Of a stretch of DNA of 64,000 bases, positions 46,744 to 55,618 are shown piece after piece. A model generated the notes under the pieces. The model did no database searches. It was not told the DNA's origin and saw only the letters and a list, made by a program, of their open reading frames with translations. How positions within the stretch are numbered: position 1 is the stretch's first letter; each line of letters begins with the position of its first letter. Location: positions 852,213 through 916,212 of the forward strand of contig NZ_JAPJBQ010000001.1 of assembly GCF_026421305.1 (NCBI RefSeq). The letters run 5' to 3'. The DNA is from Dyella silvae (GTDB lineage: Bacteria > Pseudomonadota > Gammaproteobacteria > Xanthomonadales > Rhodanobacteraceae). The translations under genes were made by a program, and so were the position numbers.

Positions 46744-46828
46744 TGGTGCGAAAGGAGGGACTCGAACCCTCACGGGGTTACCCGCTGGAACCTAAATCCA
46801 GTGCGTCTACCAATTCCGCCACTTTCGC
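46744..46828 (-). tRNA. tRNA-Leu (anticodon TAG)
   Basis: The 85-nt gene has acceptor stem GCGAAAG/CTTTCGC, anticodon loop TTTAGGT with TAG, a long variable arm (CGGGTAACCCCG) and encoded CCA. It stands directly upstream of tig. Confidence 0.97.
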
Positions 46829-47069
46829 ATCAGAACAACTCTGAGGAATTTACCGCAAGCACCGGATTACCAAGGAAAAAGATGGGTATGAATACCCTCG
46901 CACCCCGCCCCGCCAGCTTCCGGACACTCCGCCCTAAGTCGATGATTCCCTTACACGAAAGAGGGTCATTTTACGGTTCGTGCGGGGGGCAGCACAAGCG
47001 GTGCCGGGCACGCTGCCGCCGGGGTCGCGGCGGCGTTGCGACGAGCGCGTCAAACCGGACACAACCCGA

Positions 47070-49013
47070 TCAAAGTTCTCGCAAAACACGGAAGCCAACA
47101 CGGCCGCTGCGCACGCTTGCATCAGCCCCCTGGCGATAAGCCGAACGCACCTGATCCGGCGAACTGCCCCATGAGCCGCCCCGAACCACCCGCACCCCGC
47201 AACCTGGATTGACCCAGGCGCTGCCATCGCGGGGCGCACGGAGGTAGCTGTCGTGCCAGCAGTCCTGTACCCATTCGGAGACGTTGCCGTCGATGTCGTA
47301 CAGACCGTACGGATTGGGCGCGAAGTTCATAACCGGCGCCGGCCCCCAGTAGCCGTCACGGTAACCGGCGAATGCGTTACTCCAGCGCCGGCCGCTGGGC
47401 GAGCGATCGCCACTGCCCGTCAGGTTCTCCACCTTGGACGTCGGCGCGCCCTCTCCCCACCAATAACGTGTGGTGGTGCCGCCACGCAGGGCATATTCGA
47501 ACTCGGCCTCGCTGGGCAATCGATAGGTTTTGCCCGTGCGCTGGCTGAGCCACTCCACATAGGCCTTCGCGTCGTCCCAGGACACATTGACCACGGGCAA
47601 CCGGCTATCCGCGGAATGGCCGACGTAGTCGGTCTGCCAGCCCGCATCGGCGTCGTCGCGCATGGCGCCCGTACTCTCGTCGTAAACGCTTGCGCCACCC
47701 AATTTGACCGAATCTGGCTGATAACCGCTCGCCCGAACAAAATCGCGGAACTGCCCGACTGTGATGGAGGTACGGGAGAGCGCGAACCCCTTGGCGACAC
47801 TGACCTCGTGTTGCGGGGTTTCTGCATCTTGCCGACCGGCCTCGCCATCGGGCGCCCCCATCTGGAACGACCCGGTGGGAATCACCACCATCGAGGGTGT
47901 CTGCCCGGGCATGTCGACGAAGCGGTCATTGAATACCTGTCCGGGTTTGTAGCTGGCGTACAACCGCGCGTTGGTCAACCGCTCACCAAAGTCGGCCAAT
48001 CCAGCGAGGTCGGGGCTGATGGCTTTAGCCTGATCGGCCAGTTGCTGCGCCAACGCCAGATTGCCTGCATCGAGCGCCGAGCGAGCCTGGGTCAACAAAG
48101 CATTGGCGCGCGACTGACGCATGCCATCGACACGACCACGCACGTCGCGCAACGCCGTCGAATCTGGCGACACCTGGCTCGCTTCGGCCAGCGCCTGATC
48201 CGCGCCCTTGAAGTCGTTCTGCGCCACCGCCGCCAGCGCGCGATCAAGCACGGCACGCTGCACTTGCAGAATGCCCTGCTCCGCCACGGCGTTACCCGGA
48301 TCCAGCTGCAACACCTGACGATAGAGCTCCAGCGCGTTGTTGCCGGCGGGCTGATCGACGTTACCCTGCTGCAGCAACGTCGCCGCCTTGGCCAGCAACG
48401 GACGCGCCTGCGCCAGCGTCTTCAGCTTGCCCTGCAGCTGTGCCACGTCGTCGCTCGAATCAGGAAGCGTTTTAAGTGTCTCGATGAGATCGCCAACGGC
48501 ATCGGCATCGCCCACGGCCAGATCCTGATTGATCTCCGCCACCAGACGCTGACGCACTTCGTACAACCCCTGGGCGGCACGGCGGCTATCGGGTTTTTCT
48601 TTGAGCGCTTGCTGATAAAGCGATGCGGCGCTGTTCTCGCCCCCGGCAAGCTGCCCGGCGCGCAATGCCTTATCGGCCCGGGTGATCAGCGCCTCCACCT
48701 CCGGCGTGTCAGCACTGAGCTGTTCCGGCAGGTTTGCATTTTTGTTGCCCAGACGGGAAACGATGACCGCAGTGGGAGCGAGCGTGAGTGGCGGCCCGGC
48801 ATCGATCTCCGGCACGACCGGTACGCGTATCGCCTGCGCCGGCGCCGCCGAGGTCGCCGGCCCAAGATTCATCGCCCGGTGCGAGGCCGTAGCCGACGGC
48901 TCGACGTGAAATACGCGCGGAAAGAAGTGATAGACCAGCGCCATTCCCAGCACGACGACGCCAACGGCTCCGCCGAGGGCACGCTGTCGTCGTACGGTTT
49001 CCTTACTCGGCAT
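47070..49013 (-). CDS. Membrane-anchored SUMF1/FGE-sulfatase domain protein with TPR-like region
   Basis: This 647-residue protein has one N-terminal membrane segment (about 13-30), a long helical region of TPR-like repeats (about 120-385, with repeats around ALELYRQVLQLDPGNAVAEQ), and a C-terminal SUMF1 domain (about 395-645). That domain has the FGE family signatures FQMGAPDGE, VNVSWDDAKAYVEWLS, RLPSEAEFEYALRGG and VVRGGSWGS. The Cys pair that FGE uses for catalysis, normally between GGSW and GFR, is absent, so it is not a formylglycine generator. It may be a structural or binding domain. The start at 49013 has AAGG 8 bases upstream. Divergent from rnd. Confidence 0.85.
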   Translation of the reverse strand: MPSKETVRRQRALGGAVGVVVLGMALVYHFFPRVFHVEPSATASHRAMNLGPATSAAPAQAIRVPVVPEIDAGPPLTLAPTAVIVSRLGNKNANLPEQLSADTPEVEALITRADKALRAGQLAGGENSAASLYQQALKEKPDSRRAAQGLYEVRQRLVAEINQDLAVGDADAVGDLIETLKTLPDSSDDVAQLQGKLKTLAQARPLLAKAATLLQQGNVDQPAGNNALELYRQVLQLDPGNAVAEQGILQVQRAVLDRALAAVAQNDFKGADQALAEASQVSPDSTALRDVRGRVDGMRQSRANALLTQARSALDAGNLALAQQLADQAKAISPDLAGLADFGERLTNARLYASYKPGQVFNDRFVDMPGQTPSMVVIPTGSFQMGAPDGEAGRQDAETPQHEVSVAKGFALSRTSITVGQFRDFVRASGYQPDSVKLGGASVYDESTGAMRDDADAGWQTDYVGHSADSRLPVVNVSWDDAKAYVEWLSQRTGKTYRLPSEAEFEYALRGGTTTRYWWGEGAPTSKVENLTGSGDRSPSGRRWSNAFAGYRDGYWGPAPVMNFAPNPYGLYDIDGNVSEWVQDCWHDSYLRAPRDGSAWVNPGCGVRVVRGGSWGSSPDQVRSAYRQGADASVRSGRVGFRVLREL

Positions 49014-49118
49014 GTTGGGGGACCTTGGGCGGCCTGTTATCGTGGACCGCCTAACCATAGGCAGAAACCGATGTCAGGACAATGCGCGAACGCGTGTTCT
49101 GCATCACCAGGAACACGC

Positions 49119-50237
49119 ATGCAACAAGAAACCGCCCTATCCCCCGACGCTGCATGGATCGACCAGCGCGACGCCCTGCAGGCATGGCTTGCTGCGCTGC
49201 CTGACGATGCCGCGCTCGGCTTCGATACCGAGTTCATGCGCCGCAACACCTTCTATCCGCAGCTGGCATTGATCCAGTTGGGTTGGAATGGACGGTATGC
49301 GCTGGTCGACCCGCTGGCCTTTCCCATTGGCGAGTCGCTACGTCCGCTCATCGGCGAAGGCAACGCGGTGACTGTGATGCACAGCGCCAGCGAAGATCTT
49401 GAAGCACTTTCGCCCTTGCTACCGCATGGCCCACACCAACTGTTCGACACCCAGATCGCCGCGGCGTTTGTCGGCATGGGGCTGGGCATCAGCTACCGCG
49501 CCCTGGTGGCGGAACTGACCGGCGCTGAACTGGACAAGGGGGAAACGCGCTCGGACTGGCTGCAACGTCCGCTCACCGATTCTCAGCGCACCTATGCCAC
49601 GCTCGATGTGGTGTATCTCAAGCCCGTGCACGAGCAACTGGCCGAGCGGCTCGCGCAACGCGACCGCGCTGCCTGGCATGCCGAAGATTGCGAACGGCTC
49701 AAGCAGCGCGCCTGCTACCGCGAAGGAGATCCGCAACCGCAACGTACCTTTCGCAGCGCCTCGGAATGGCGTCCGGAAAAGCGTGCCTTGCTGCGCCGCG
49801 TGCTGTTGTGGCGCGACCAGGTCGCGCGCTCGCTCGACCGGCCGCGCCCGTGGCTGCTTGAAGACGCACTGGTGATGAACCTCGTCCAGCAACAACCCGG
49901 CTCGGCCAGCGACCTGGAACAACGCACCCGCGGCCAGCGCGCGCTGCGATCGCCGCAACGTGGCGAATTGCTCGAGGTGCTGCAGCGGCCCATCGATGGG
50001 GACGAAGTGACAGCTACCGCGTCCATTCCCGAGACGCCCCAGGGCGAGGCCAAGCGAGCCCTTGCCGCCATGAAGGATTACGTGGACAAGTGCGCCGTCG
50101 AACAGGATCTGCCGGCTGGCCTGCTGTGCCCGCGCAAGGTCCTGGAGGAATACGTCGTTACAGAGCAGTGGCCGGAGTTTCTGGAGGGGTGGCGCCGCGA
50201 GGTACTACACGACGGACTCAGCCGTCTGCATCCCTGA
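49119..50237 (+). CDS. rnd: Ribonuclease D
   Basis: RNase D trims the 3' ends of tRNA precursors. The 372-residue protein has the DEDD exonuclease core: ExoI GFDTEFM with D36 and E38, ExoII in HSASEDLEAL, and ExoIII YATLDVVYL. Two HRDC-type helical domains follow. An AGGA lies 6-7 bases before the ATG at 49119. Upstream continuation of the frame through the opposite SUMF1 gene is spurious. A tRNA-Ala lies 56 bases downstream on the same strand. Confidence 0.95.
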   Translation: MQQETALSPDAAWIDQRDALQAWLAALPDDAALGFDTEFMRRNTFYPQLALIQLGWNGRYALVDPLAFPIGESLRPLIGEGNAVTVMHSASEDLEALSPLLPHGPHQLFDTQIAAAFVGMGLGISYRALVAELTGAELDKGETRSDWLQRPLTDSQRTYATLDVVYLKPVHEQLAERLAQRDRAAWHAEDCERLKQRACYREGDPQPQRTFRSASEWRPEKRALLRRVLLWRDQVARSLDRPRPWLLEDALVMNLVQQQPGSASDLEQRTRGQRALRSPQRGELLEVLQRPIDGDEVTATASIPETPQGEAKRALAAMKDYVDKCAVEQDLPAGLLCPRKVLEEYVVTEQWPEFLEGWRREVLHDGLSRLHP

Positions 50238-50250
50238 AGAAACCGGGGGC

Positions 50251-50280
50251 TTGGCGAGGACTGGAACACGCTGGTAACAT
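50251..50280 (+). promoter_or_regulatory. Possible promoter of tRNA-Ala(CGC)
   Basis: TTGGCG (50251-50256) and TAACAT (50275-50280) are spaced by 18 bases, 13 bases before the tRNA. Spacing and short leader make this only a fair candidate. Confidence 0.4.
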
Positions 50281-50293
50281 CGTTGGCTCATGT

Positions 50294-50369
<76 letters not shown>

Positions 50370-50384
50370 AAACATTCCAGACAG

Positions 50385-50418
50385 AAAGCCCCGCGTACCT
50401 TCGTACCCGGGGCTTTTT
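50385..50418 (+). terminator. Rho-independent terminator of tRNA-Ala(CGC)
   Basis: An interrupted stem pairs 50385-50393 with 50108-offset positions 50408-50416, with an inner GTAC/GTAC stem, then TTTTT. It ends the short tRNA transcript 16 bases after the tRNA. Confidence 0.85.
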
Positions 50419-50614
50419 CGTATGGATGCCGCGCAACACCCCTCGCTTGTATGCGTGACGTCGAAAGAGCCTGCGAAATAGCTGACTGCAAGGAAAACGA
50501 AAGTCGCTTACCCCTTGATGTCATGCATGCAGGGCACACTTTCGGCACTGCATCACCCGGTAGCCTGAGCGCCACATTGGGTGCCATTCGTAGCCCCTTG
50601 GAGATTCGCACGTC

Positions 50615-51262
50615 ATGACACCGCAGGAACAACAGCTACTCGACGATTTTCTCCAGCGCCTCGCGGCCGCCGGCAGCGTGATGAAGGATCCGCAAGCCGA
50701 CGCGCTCATTCGTCAGCGGCTGGCCAGTCAGCCCGATGCGCTTTATCTGTTGGTGCAGCGCAGCCTGCTGCAGCAACAAGCATTGGAAGGTGCCAAGGCA
50801 CAGATCGCGCAACTGCAGGCGCAGCTCGCCTCGCAGCAAGGTGGAGGCAGCTTCCTCGGTGGACAGCAACAGTCCGCATGGGGCGCCTCGCCACCGCCGA
50901 TGCCGCAGCAGCCTCAACCCGCCGCTGCGCCTGGCTGGCGCGATCGCCTGTTTGGCAGCGCGCCGGCACCCGCACAGCCGCCCGCAGCAGCACCGAGCTT
51001 CCTGTCGCAGGCGGCCACGACAGCCGCAGGCGTCGCCGGCGGCATGTTCCTGTTCGACGGTATTGAAAGCCTGATCGGCGGTCATCACGGCGGCGGATTC
51101 TTTGGCGGTGGTGGCCAATCCACCGTGGTCGAGAACGTCACCGAGAACAACTTCTACGACAACGGCGACCGTTCGCGCGGCATCAGCGATCAGGACTTCG
51201 CATCGACGGACGATTTCGACGACAGCAACGACGGCGGTTTCGACGACAGCAGCTGGTCGTAA
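50615..51262 (+). CDS. DUF2076 domain-containing protein
   Basis: This 215-residue protein has an N-terminal coiled-coil region (about 1-70; [16 protein letters not shown], then [19 protein letters not shown]), a Pro/Ala/Gln-rich linker, a short hydrophobic Ala/Gly segment (about 129-147, ending in GGMFLFDG), a Gly-rich stretch and a very acidic Asp-rich tail. This layout matches DUF2076, a family of unknown function. No signal peptide is seen. A GGAGA site lies 10 bases before the ATG. It converges with the Sel1 gene at a shared hairpin. Confidence 0.85.
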   Translation: MTPQEQQLLDDFLQRLAAAGSVMKDPQADALIRQRLASQPDALYLLVQRSLLQQQALEGAKAQIAQLQAQLASQQGGGSFLGGQQQSAWGASPPPMPQQPQPAAAPGWRDRLFGSAPAPAQPPAAAPSFLSQAATTAAGVAGGMFLFDGIESLIGGHHGGGFFGGGGQSTVVENVTENNFYDNGDRSRGISDQDFASTDDFDDSNDGGFDDSSWS

Positions 51263-51273
51263 CGGCACGCCAG

Positions 51274-51300
51274 GCGCACCCAGTGGAGTACTGGGTGCGC
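51274..51300. terminator. Hairpin between the converging DUF2076 and Sel1 genes
   Basis: An 11-bp perfect stem (51274-51284 with 51290-51300) with GGAGT loop lies 11 bases after the DUF2076 stop and 1 base beyond the Sel1 stop. There is no T-run. The arm GCGCACCCAGT closely resembles the palindromic elements at 26311-26390, so it may be one REP-type unit serving as a terminator. Confidence 0.65.
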
Positions 51301-51301
51301 T

Positions 51302-52018
51302 CTACGCTGTGACTGCGGCGAGGGCCCGCAACTCCGGGTGCCGCGACTGACTCAGGTCACAACGCAACGCTTCCGCAAAATAAGTGGGCGCAATCGCCAT
51401 CGCCATGCGCAGCAGCGCGCACGCCTCTTCAATACGCCCTTCCTCGGTAAGCACTGAAGCCCAGCTGCACTGCCCGCGGTAATCGCCCTTCTCCGCCGAG
51501 CGGCGGTAGAGCTCCTTGGCCAGATCGGCATTCGGCGCCGTTTCCCAGCCGTGCTCGTAATACTGCCCCAGGAAATGCATGGCTCGTCCGTGACCCGCTT
51601 CCGCGGCACGCCCGAACCAATGAAACGCCTCCGCGCGATTCGGTTTGATGCCGCGGCCGTTGGCAAGCACGTGAGCGTAGTTGTACATGCCCCAGTCCGA
51701 ACCGTGCTCAGCCGCTTCCCGATACCACACCGCAGCCAGTTCGTAGTTCACTGCGCCGCCCCAACCATTTTCAAGGCAGCGTCCGAGCATGTTCATCGCC
51801 ATCGGCTCGCCCTGGTGCGCAGCGTGCTGGAACCAGTAGCGCGCCTCGGCACCATCGCGCTCGCAACCAATACCTTCCAGGTACATCTGGCCAACCGCCA
51901 ACTGCGATGCGCAGTCACCGATAAGCGCCTGCGTAAGGAGCAGTCCGTGCGCGCGCGCCGGCGCCGACCGCAGCAGGTGAGGAAATTCGTCCGCAACGGC
52001 CGCCTGTTTCACGCTCAT
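51302..52018 (-). CDS. Sel1-repeat protein
   Basis: This 238-residue protein is built of about four to five Sel1-type TPR repeats between about 30 and 215: [40 protein letters not shown] and [14 protein letters not shown] are spaced by about 36 residues. No signal peptide is visible, so it is probably a cytoplasmic scaffold. Its ATG overlaps the piuC TGA (ATGA), so it is translated with the iron-responsive oxygenase. In several pseudomonads and xanthomonads a Sel1/TPR gene follows piuC; its role is unknown. Confidence 0.9.
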   Translation of the reverse strand: MSVKQAAVADEFPHLLRSAPARAHGLLLTQALIGDCASQLAVGQMYLEGIGCERDGAEARYWFQHAAHQGEPMAMNMLGRCLENGWGGAVNYELAAVWYREAAEHGSDWGMYNYAHVLANGRGIKPNRAEAFHWFGRAAEAGHGRAMHFLGQYYEHGWETAPNADLAKELYRRSAEKGDYRGQCSWASVLTEEGRIEEACALLRMAMAIAPTYFAEALRCDLSQSRHPELRALAAVTA

Positions 52019-52701
52019 GTCTCGGACCAGGTTCGCAGCAAGTTGTGATAAATGCCGGTCAGTCTCAGCAGATCGGGCTGAGGCGCGCTGACCTGGGTCA
52101 GGCTCTGGATGGAAACGTCCAGCTCCAGCAGCAAACGCCGCTGAGCTTCGTCCCGAACCAGGCTCTGTATCCAGAAGAAGGCCGCCACCCGCTGGCCGCG
52201 CGTCACCGGCTCGACACGATGCAGGCTGCTGGCTGGATAAAGAATCATGTCGCCCGCCGCAAGCTTGACCGTATGCGTGCCGTAGGTGTCTTCAATGACC
52301 AGCCCGCCGCCTTCGTAACTGTCAGGCTCGCTGAGGAACAGCGTGGCGGAGAGATCCGTGCGAATGGGCGAGCTCGCACCGTTGCGACGGTCATAGCGGA
52401 TCGCGTTGTCCACATGGAACCCAAACGACTGCCCACCGCGATAGCAATTGAAGAGTGGCGGAAAAATGTGACGCGGCAAGGCGCCCGCGAAAAACGTCGT
52501 GTTGCGTGCCAGTGCATCGAGCACCAGCGCGCCCAGCTCCCGCGCCTCGGCGCAATCCTCAGGAAGCTGCAAATTATCCTTGGCCTGAGCCGATTGATGG
52601 CCCGCCGTCACCCGCCCATCCACCCATGGCGCCTTGGCGAGGCGCTGCTGGCAATGCGCCAGCTCATCGGCGGTAAGCACTTCGGGGATCTGCAACAACA
52701 T
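52015..52701 (-). CDS. piuC: PKHD-type Fe(II)/2-oxoglutarate dioxygenase PiuC
   Basis: This 228-residue protein belongs to the PiuC/YbiX family of iron-dependent hydroxylases. The iron ligands are H96 and D98 (FGFHVDN) and H161 (SSLHRVEP), with R168 for 2-oxoglutarate. The gene follows a TonB-dependent siderophore receptor by 67 bases, the standard piuA-piuC association. Its substrate is not established; modification of a siderophore or receptor has been suggested. A perfect 16-bp hairpin lies in the gap and may set the ratio of the two products. Confidence 0.93.
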   Translation of the reverse strand: MLLQIPEVLTADELAHCQQRLAKAPWVDGRVTAGHQSAQAKDNLQLPEDCAEARELGALVLDALARNTTFFAGALPRHIFPPLFNCYRGGQSFGFHVDNAIRYDRRNGASSPIRTDLSATLFLSEPDSYEGGGLVIEDTYGTHTVKLAAGDMILYPASSLHRVEPVTRGQRVAAFFWIQSLVRDEAQRRLLLELDVSIQSLTQVSAPQPDLLRLTGIYHNLLRTWSET

Positions 52702-52720
52702 GATGTTTCCTCAGCTTTGC

Positions 52721-52757
52721 AAATCGATGACGTGCCACACGGGCACGTCATCGATTT
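52721..52757 (-). terminator. 16-bp hairpin between receptor and piuC genes
   Basis: A perfect 16-bp stem (52721-52736 with 52742-52757) with 5-nt loop begins 12 bases after the receptor stop. The minus-strand 3' side ends ATTT. It could be a partial terminator or an mRNA-stabilising hairpin that lowers piuC expression relative to the receptor. Confidence 0.65.
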
Positions 52758-52768
52758 CGGCGACCCTA

Positions 52769-55069
52769 TCAGAAACTGAAGTTGGCCGTGAGCATGCCCG
52801 ACCGCCCCGGCGCCACGGAGGCGTAGTGCGCGGCATAGGCCTTGTCGAAGTAGTACTTGTTGGTGAGGTTTTGCACGTTGAGCTGCAGGTTCAGGTGCTT
52901 GTTGACCTGATACGACACCATGGCATCGAAACGGGTCCACGCCGGCACCCACTTCGTGTTGGCGGTATTGCCGTACACCTTGTCCTGGTAATACGCGCCA
53001 CCACCCACGCTCCATTGCGAGGTGATGGCGTAGCTCGTCCACAACGTAAAACTATTCGCGGGCGTATTGGGGAACTGGTTGCCCTGGCTGGCGAGATCGC
53101 CGGCCCCGGTCTTTACCAGCGTGCTGTCGAGGTAGGTGTAGCCACCGAACACATTCCAGCGTTCGGTGAGCTGACCGCTGAAGCTCAGTTCCACGCCATC
53201 CACGCGCTGCTTGCCCGCGTTGATTTGCGGGCTGCCGCGGCCACCGGTGGCTACGCGCGCGTTGTCTTTCTCGCTGCGAAATACCGCGGCGGTGAGTGAC
53301 AAGCGTTCGTTGAATACATCCCACTTCGTGCCCAGTTCCAGATTGCGGCTGCTTTCGGGCTTCAGGTCTGCGTTGGTGACGGCGATGCCATCGGCGCCAT
53401 CGCCCGCATCCACGCCTGGCGGATTGGACGATGTGCCCCACGACAGATAGACGCTGCCGTTCTGCGCCGGCTTGTAGACCACGCCGAGCTGGTAATTCCA
53501 GAAATTCGAATCATTGCTGAGACGGGACACCACACCGGTGGTGGTGGTCGTCGCCACCGATCGGGTGCTGAAGCTGTCAAAGCGCACACCGCCATTGACC
53601 GACCACTGCGGGTCAATCGTCACCGTATCGAATGCCCAGGCCGAACGCGTATCGGTCACGATGCGCGTGGGATTCTGGCCACCGATGATGACGCCATTGA
53701 ACGGATCATTCGGCGTGGGATGCTGCGCGTTCGTGCACCAGTAGCCGGATGGTGCACCGATGCCGTACCTGGGGCTGCAGGCGCCGTTGATGATGGAGCC
53801 GGTGTTGTGCGTGTCCGTCGCGCTGGTTGCCGGGTCAACCAGATAGCTGGTGCGCTGCGTCTTCTCACTGCTCAGCTCGATACCCGCCGCGATGCTGTGC
53901 TTGAGCGATCCGGTTTCGAATTCGCCGGTGAGATCCGTCTGGTTGGTCAGGTTGGTGGTACTGCTGTTGCGGTTGTTGTTGCGGCGCCAGATGCCTCCGT
54001 TCACCAGGAAATTGCCCTGGCTGTCGTCCGGCTGGGTCCAGATGTAGTCGTTGGTGGTGCGTGCGTACAGCGTGGTGTTGCGCAGCGTCCAGCCGTCGCT
54101 GAAATCATGCTTGATCAGAATCGAACCGGTGTCGTTGCTCTGCTTCTGGTAGTCGCGAGCGAGCCAACCGTAATAGGTGCCACGCGGAACCGAATACGGC
54201 CGGCCATCGCCGTTGAGATTCGCCAGCGGGCTGGTGGCGGCAAACGGGTTGTTGTACGGAATGCCGCTGTCGGGCGTGTCATCGCTCTGCAGGTGGTAGT
54301 AGCTGAGCGTGACGCTGGTCGGCGCATGCAGGCCAAACGTCACCGAGGGTGCGATACCCCAGCGCGACATGTCAGGACCGTCACGGCCTGCGACGTCGTT
54401 GCTGTGCCCCATCACATTCAGGCGAATCGCCGAATCGCCGCCCACCTGCTGGTTCCAGTCGACCGTGGCGCGGTAATAGTTGTCCGAACCCACGCCGCCG
54501 GTGCCGCGCACGAAGTCCTCTGCCTTGGGTGCTTTGGTCACCAGATTGATGCTGCCACCCACGGCACCACGGCCCGTGTAGACGGAGCTCGGCCCCTTGA
54601 TGACGTCGACCTGGTCGATGTCGAAGATCTCGCGCGACTGCGAACCGGAGCTGCGGATTCCGTCGATAAACACCGAACTTTCCGAATTGAAACCACGGAT
54701 GATCGGCCGGTCGCCATTCGGGTTGCCGCCCTCGCCTGCACCAAACGTAATGCCCGGCACCTGCCGCAGCACGTCGAGCAACGACGTCGCCGCCGTCTGC
54801 TGGATGATCTGCTGGGGAATCACCGTCACCGAGCGCGGCGTGTCCAACAAAGGCACGGTGAACTTGGGCGAGGTGGTGTTGACGACCGTAGAACGCACCT
54901 TCACGCCATCGAGGTTCTGCGCATCCTGGGGATCGGCGGTCGTGTCGCTGGCAGCGTCGGCGGCGGTAGCGGCCATGGCCGACGTGGAGGCCAAGGCCAG
55001 GCCTAGCGCGCTCATGGCGAGCCGGACAGGCGGGTTGGCCGCGGAAGACACCATTGCTTTGGAGGTCAT
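52769..55069 (-). CDS. TonB-dependent catecholate-type siderophore receptor (Fiu/PiuA-like)
   Basis: This outer-membrane receptor imports ferric siderophores. The 766-residue protein has a signal peptide (about 1-34, ending AMA), a plug domain (about 75-190) with DTPRSVTVIPQQII, PGITFGAGEGGNPNGDRP, RGFNSESSVFIDGIR and IKGPSSVYTGRGAVGGSINLVTK, and a 22-strand barrel ending in a C-terminal Phe (NFSF), as needed for BAM insertion. The start at 55069 has an AAGGA 6 bases upstream. A Fur-box-like palindrome lies 137 bases upstream. PiuC and Sel1 follow. Confidence 0.94.
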   Translation of the reverse strand: MTSKAMVSSAANPPVRLAMSALGLALASTSAMAATAADAASDTTADPQDAQNLDGVKVRSTVVNTTSPKFTVPLLDTPRSVTVIPQQIIQQTAATSLLDVLRQVPGITFGAGEGGNPNGDRPIIRGFNSESSVFIDGIRSSGSQSREIFDIDQVDVIKGPSSVYTGRGAVGGSINLVTKAPKAEDFVRGTGGVGSDNYYRATVDWNQQVGGDSAIRLNVMGHSNDVAGRDGPDMSRWGIAPSVTFGLHAPTSVTLSYYHLQSDDTPDSGIPYNNPFAATSPLANLNGDGRPYSVPRGTYYGWLARDYQKQSNDTGSILIKHDFSDGWTLRNTTLYARTTNDYIWTQPDDSQGNFLVNGGIWRRNNNRNSSTTNLTNQTDLTGEFETGSLKHSIAAGIELSSEKTQRTSYLVDPATSATDTHNTGSIINGACSPRYGIGAPSGYWCTNAQHPTPNDPFNGVIIGGQNPTRIVTDTRSAWAFDTVTIDPQWSVNGGVRFDSFSTRSVATTTTTGVVSRLSNDSNFWNYQLGVVYKPAQNGSVYLSWGTSSNPPGVDAGDGADGIAVTNADLKPESSRNLELGTKWDVFNERLSLTAAVFRSEKDNARVATGGRGSPQINAGKQRVDGVELSFSGQLTERWNVFGGYTYLDSTLVKTGAGDLASQGNQFPNTPANSFTLWTSYAITSQWSVGGGAYYQDKVYGNTANTKWVPAWTRFDAMVSYQVNKHLNLQLNVQNLTNKYYFDKAYAAHYASVAPGRSGMLTANFSF

Positions 55070-55618
55070 GCTCGATCCTTCGGGCAGGCGAACGCGGGCC
55101 ACCCTGGTGGCCGGGAGCCCTTTCGCTGCGGGTTATGGGGTGGGATACGCGAGCCGTGGCGAGGTAACGACCTCCAGCTGGGCTGCACCAATGCACGGTA
55201 ACAAGATTGAGAATGATTCGCAATATCTTACACGCGACGCGGTGCCGCACCCACAAAGGCTCAGCCCTCCCCTCACCTTGAGCGACCCGGTCCGCGCATC
55301 AGGTAACACCGCGCACGCCCATGAGCCCGCCCCTCCGATGGCTACGCCGGCACGCCATCGCGACAACGAAAGCAACCAACGCACAAACCCGTCACAGCAC
55401 GCGCATCCGCCATCCGGCAAGCAACCTCTGGCCTAGCGGAAACAACAGCTGACCCTGATAGCCTTGCGCCGCTGACGCGCGTTGTGTCGTTCGATACGCG
55501 CAACATCACGTCAGTTTCTTATCAGGGGTACGCGTTCTGGTTATCTGCACAGGCAATCCATCGGATACCCTGCAGACCGAAGCGTTGCTCCACTTCAACC
55601 AGTCAGCGGAAACCCGGC
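55070..55618. other. Divergent intergenic region between receptor and polysaccharide genes
   Basis: This 549-base gap carries the Fur-type box (55206-55224) on the receptor side. The remaining 390 bases up to the dehydrogenase start at 55619 probably contain the promoter of the polysaccharide genes. I found no confident -35/-10 pair, JUMPstart element or additional gene. Short open frames here have no recognisable features. Confidence 0.55.
55206..55224 (-). promoter_or_regulatory. Fur-box-like operator upstream of the siderophore receptor
   Basis: The 19-bp sequence ATTGAGAATGATTCGCAAT is a near-perfect 9-1-9 inverted repeat and matches the core TGAGAATNATTCTCA pattern of Fur sites with one change. 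It lies upstream of an iron receptor gene, supporting repression by Fur under iron sufficiency. Confidence 0.8.

Noticed and set aside
47070..49013. Calling the SUMF1 protein a formylglycine-generating enzyme
   Set aside because: The catalytic cysteine pair is missing, so only the domain family is assigned.
47253..49118. Long N-terminal extension of RNase D through the opposite SUMF1 gene
   Set aside because: Conserved RNase D sequence begins at the ATG 49119 with a ribosome-binding site; the extension is antisense to a real gene.
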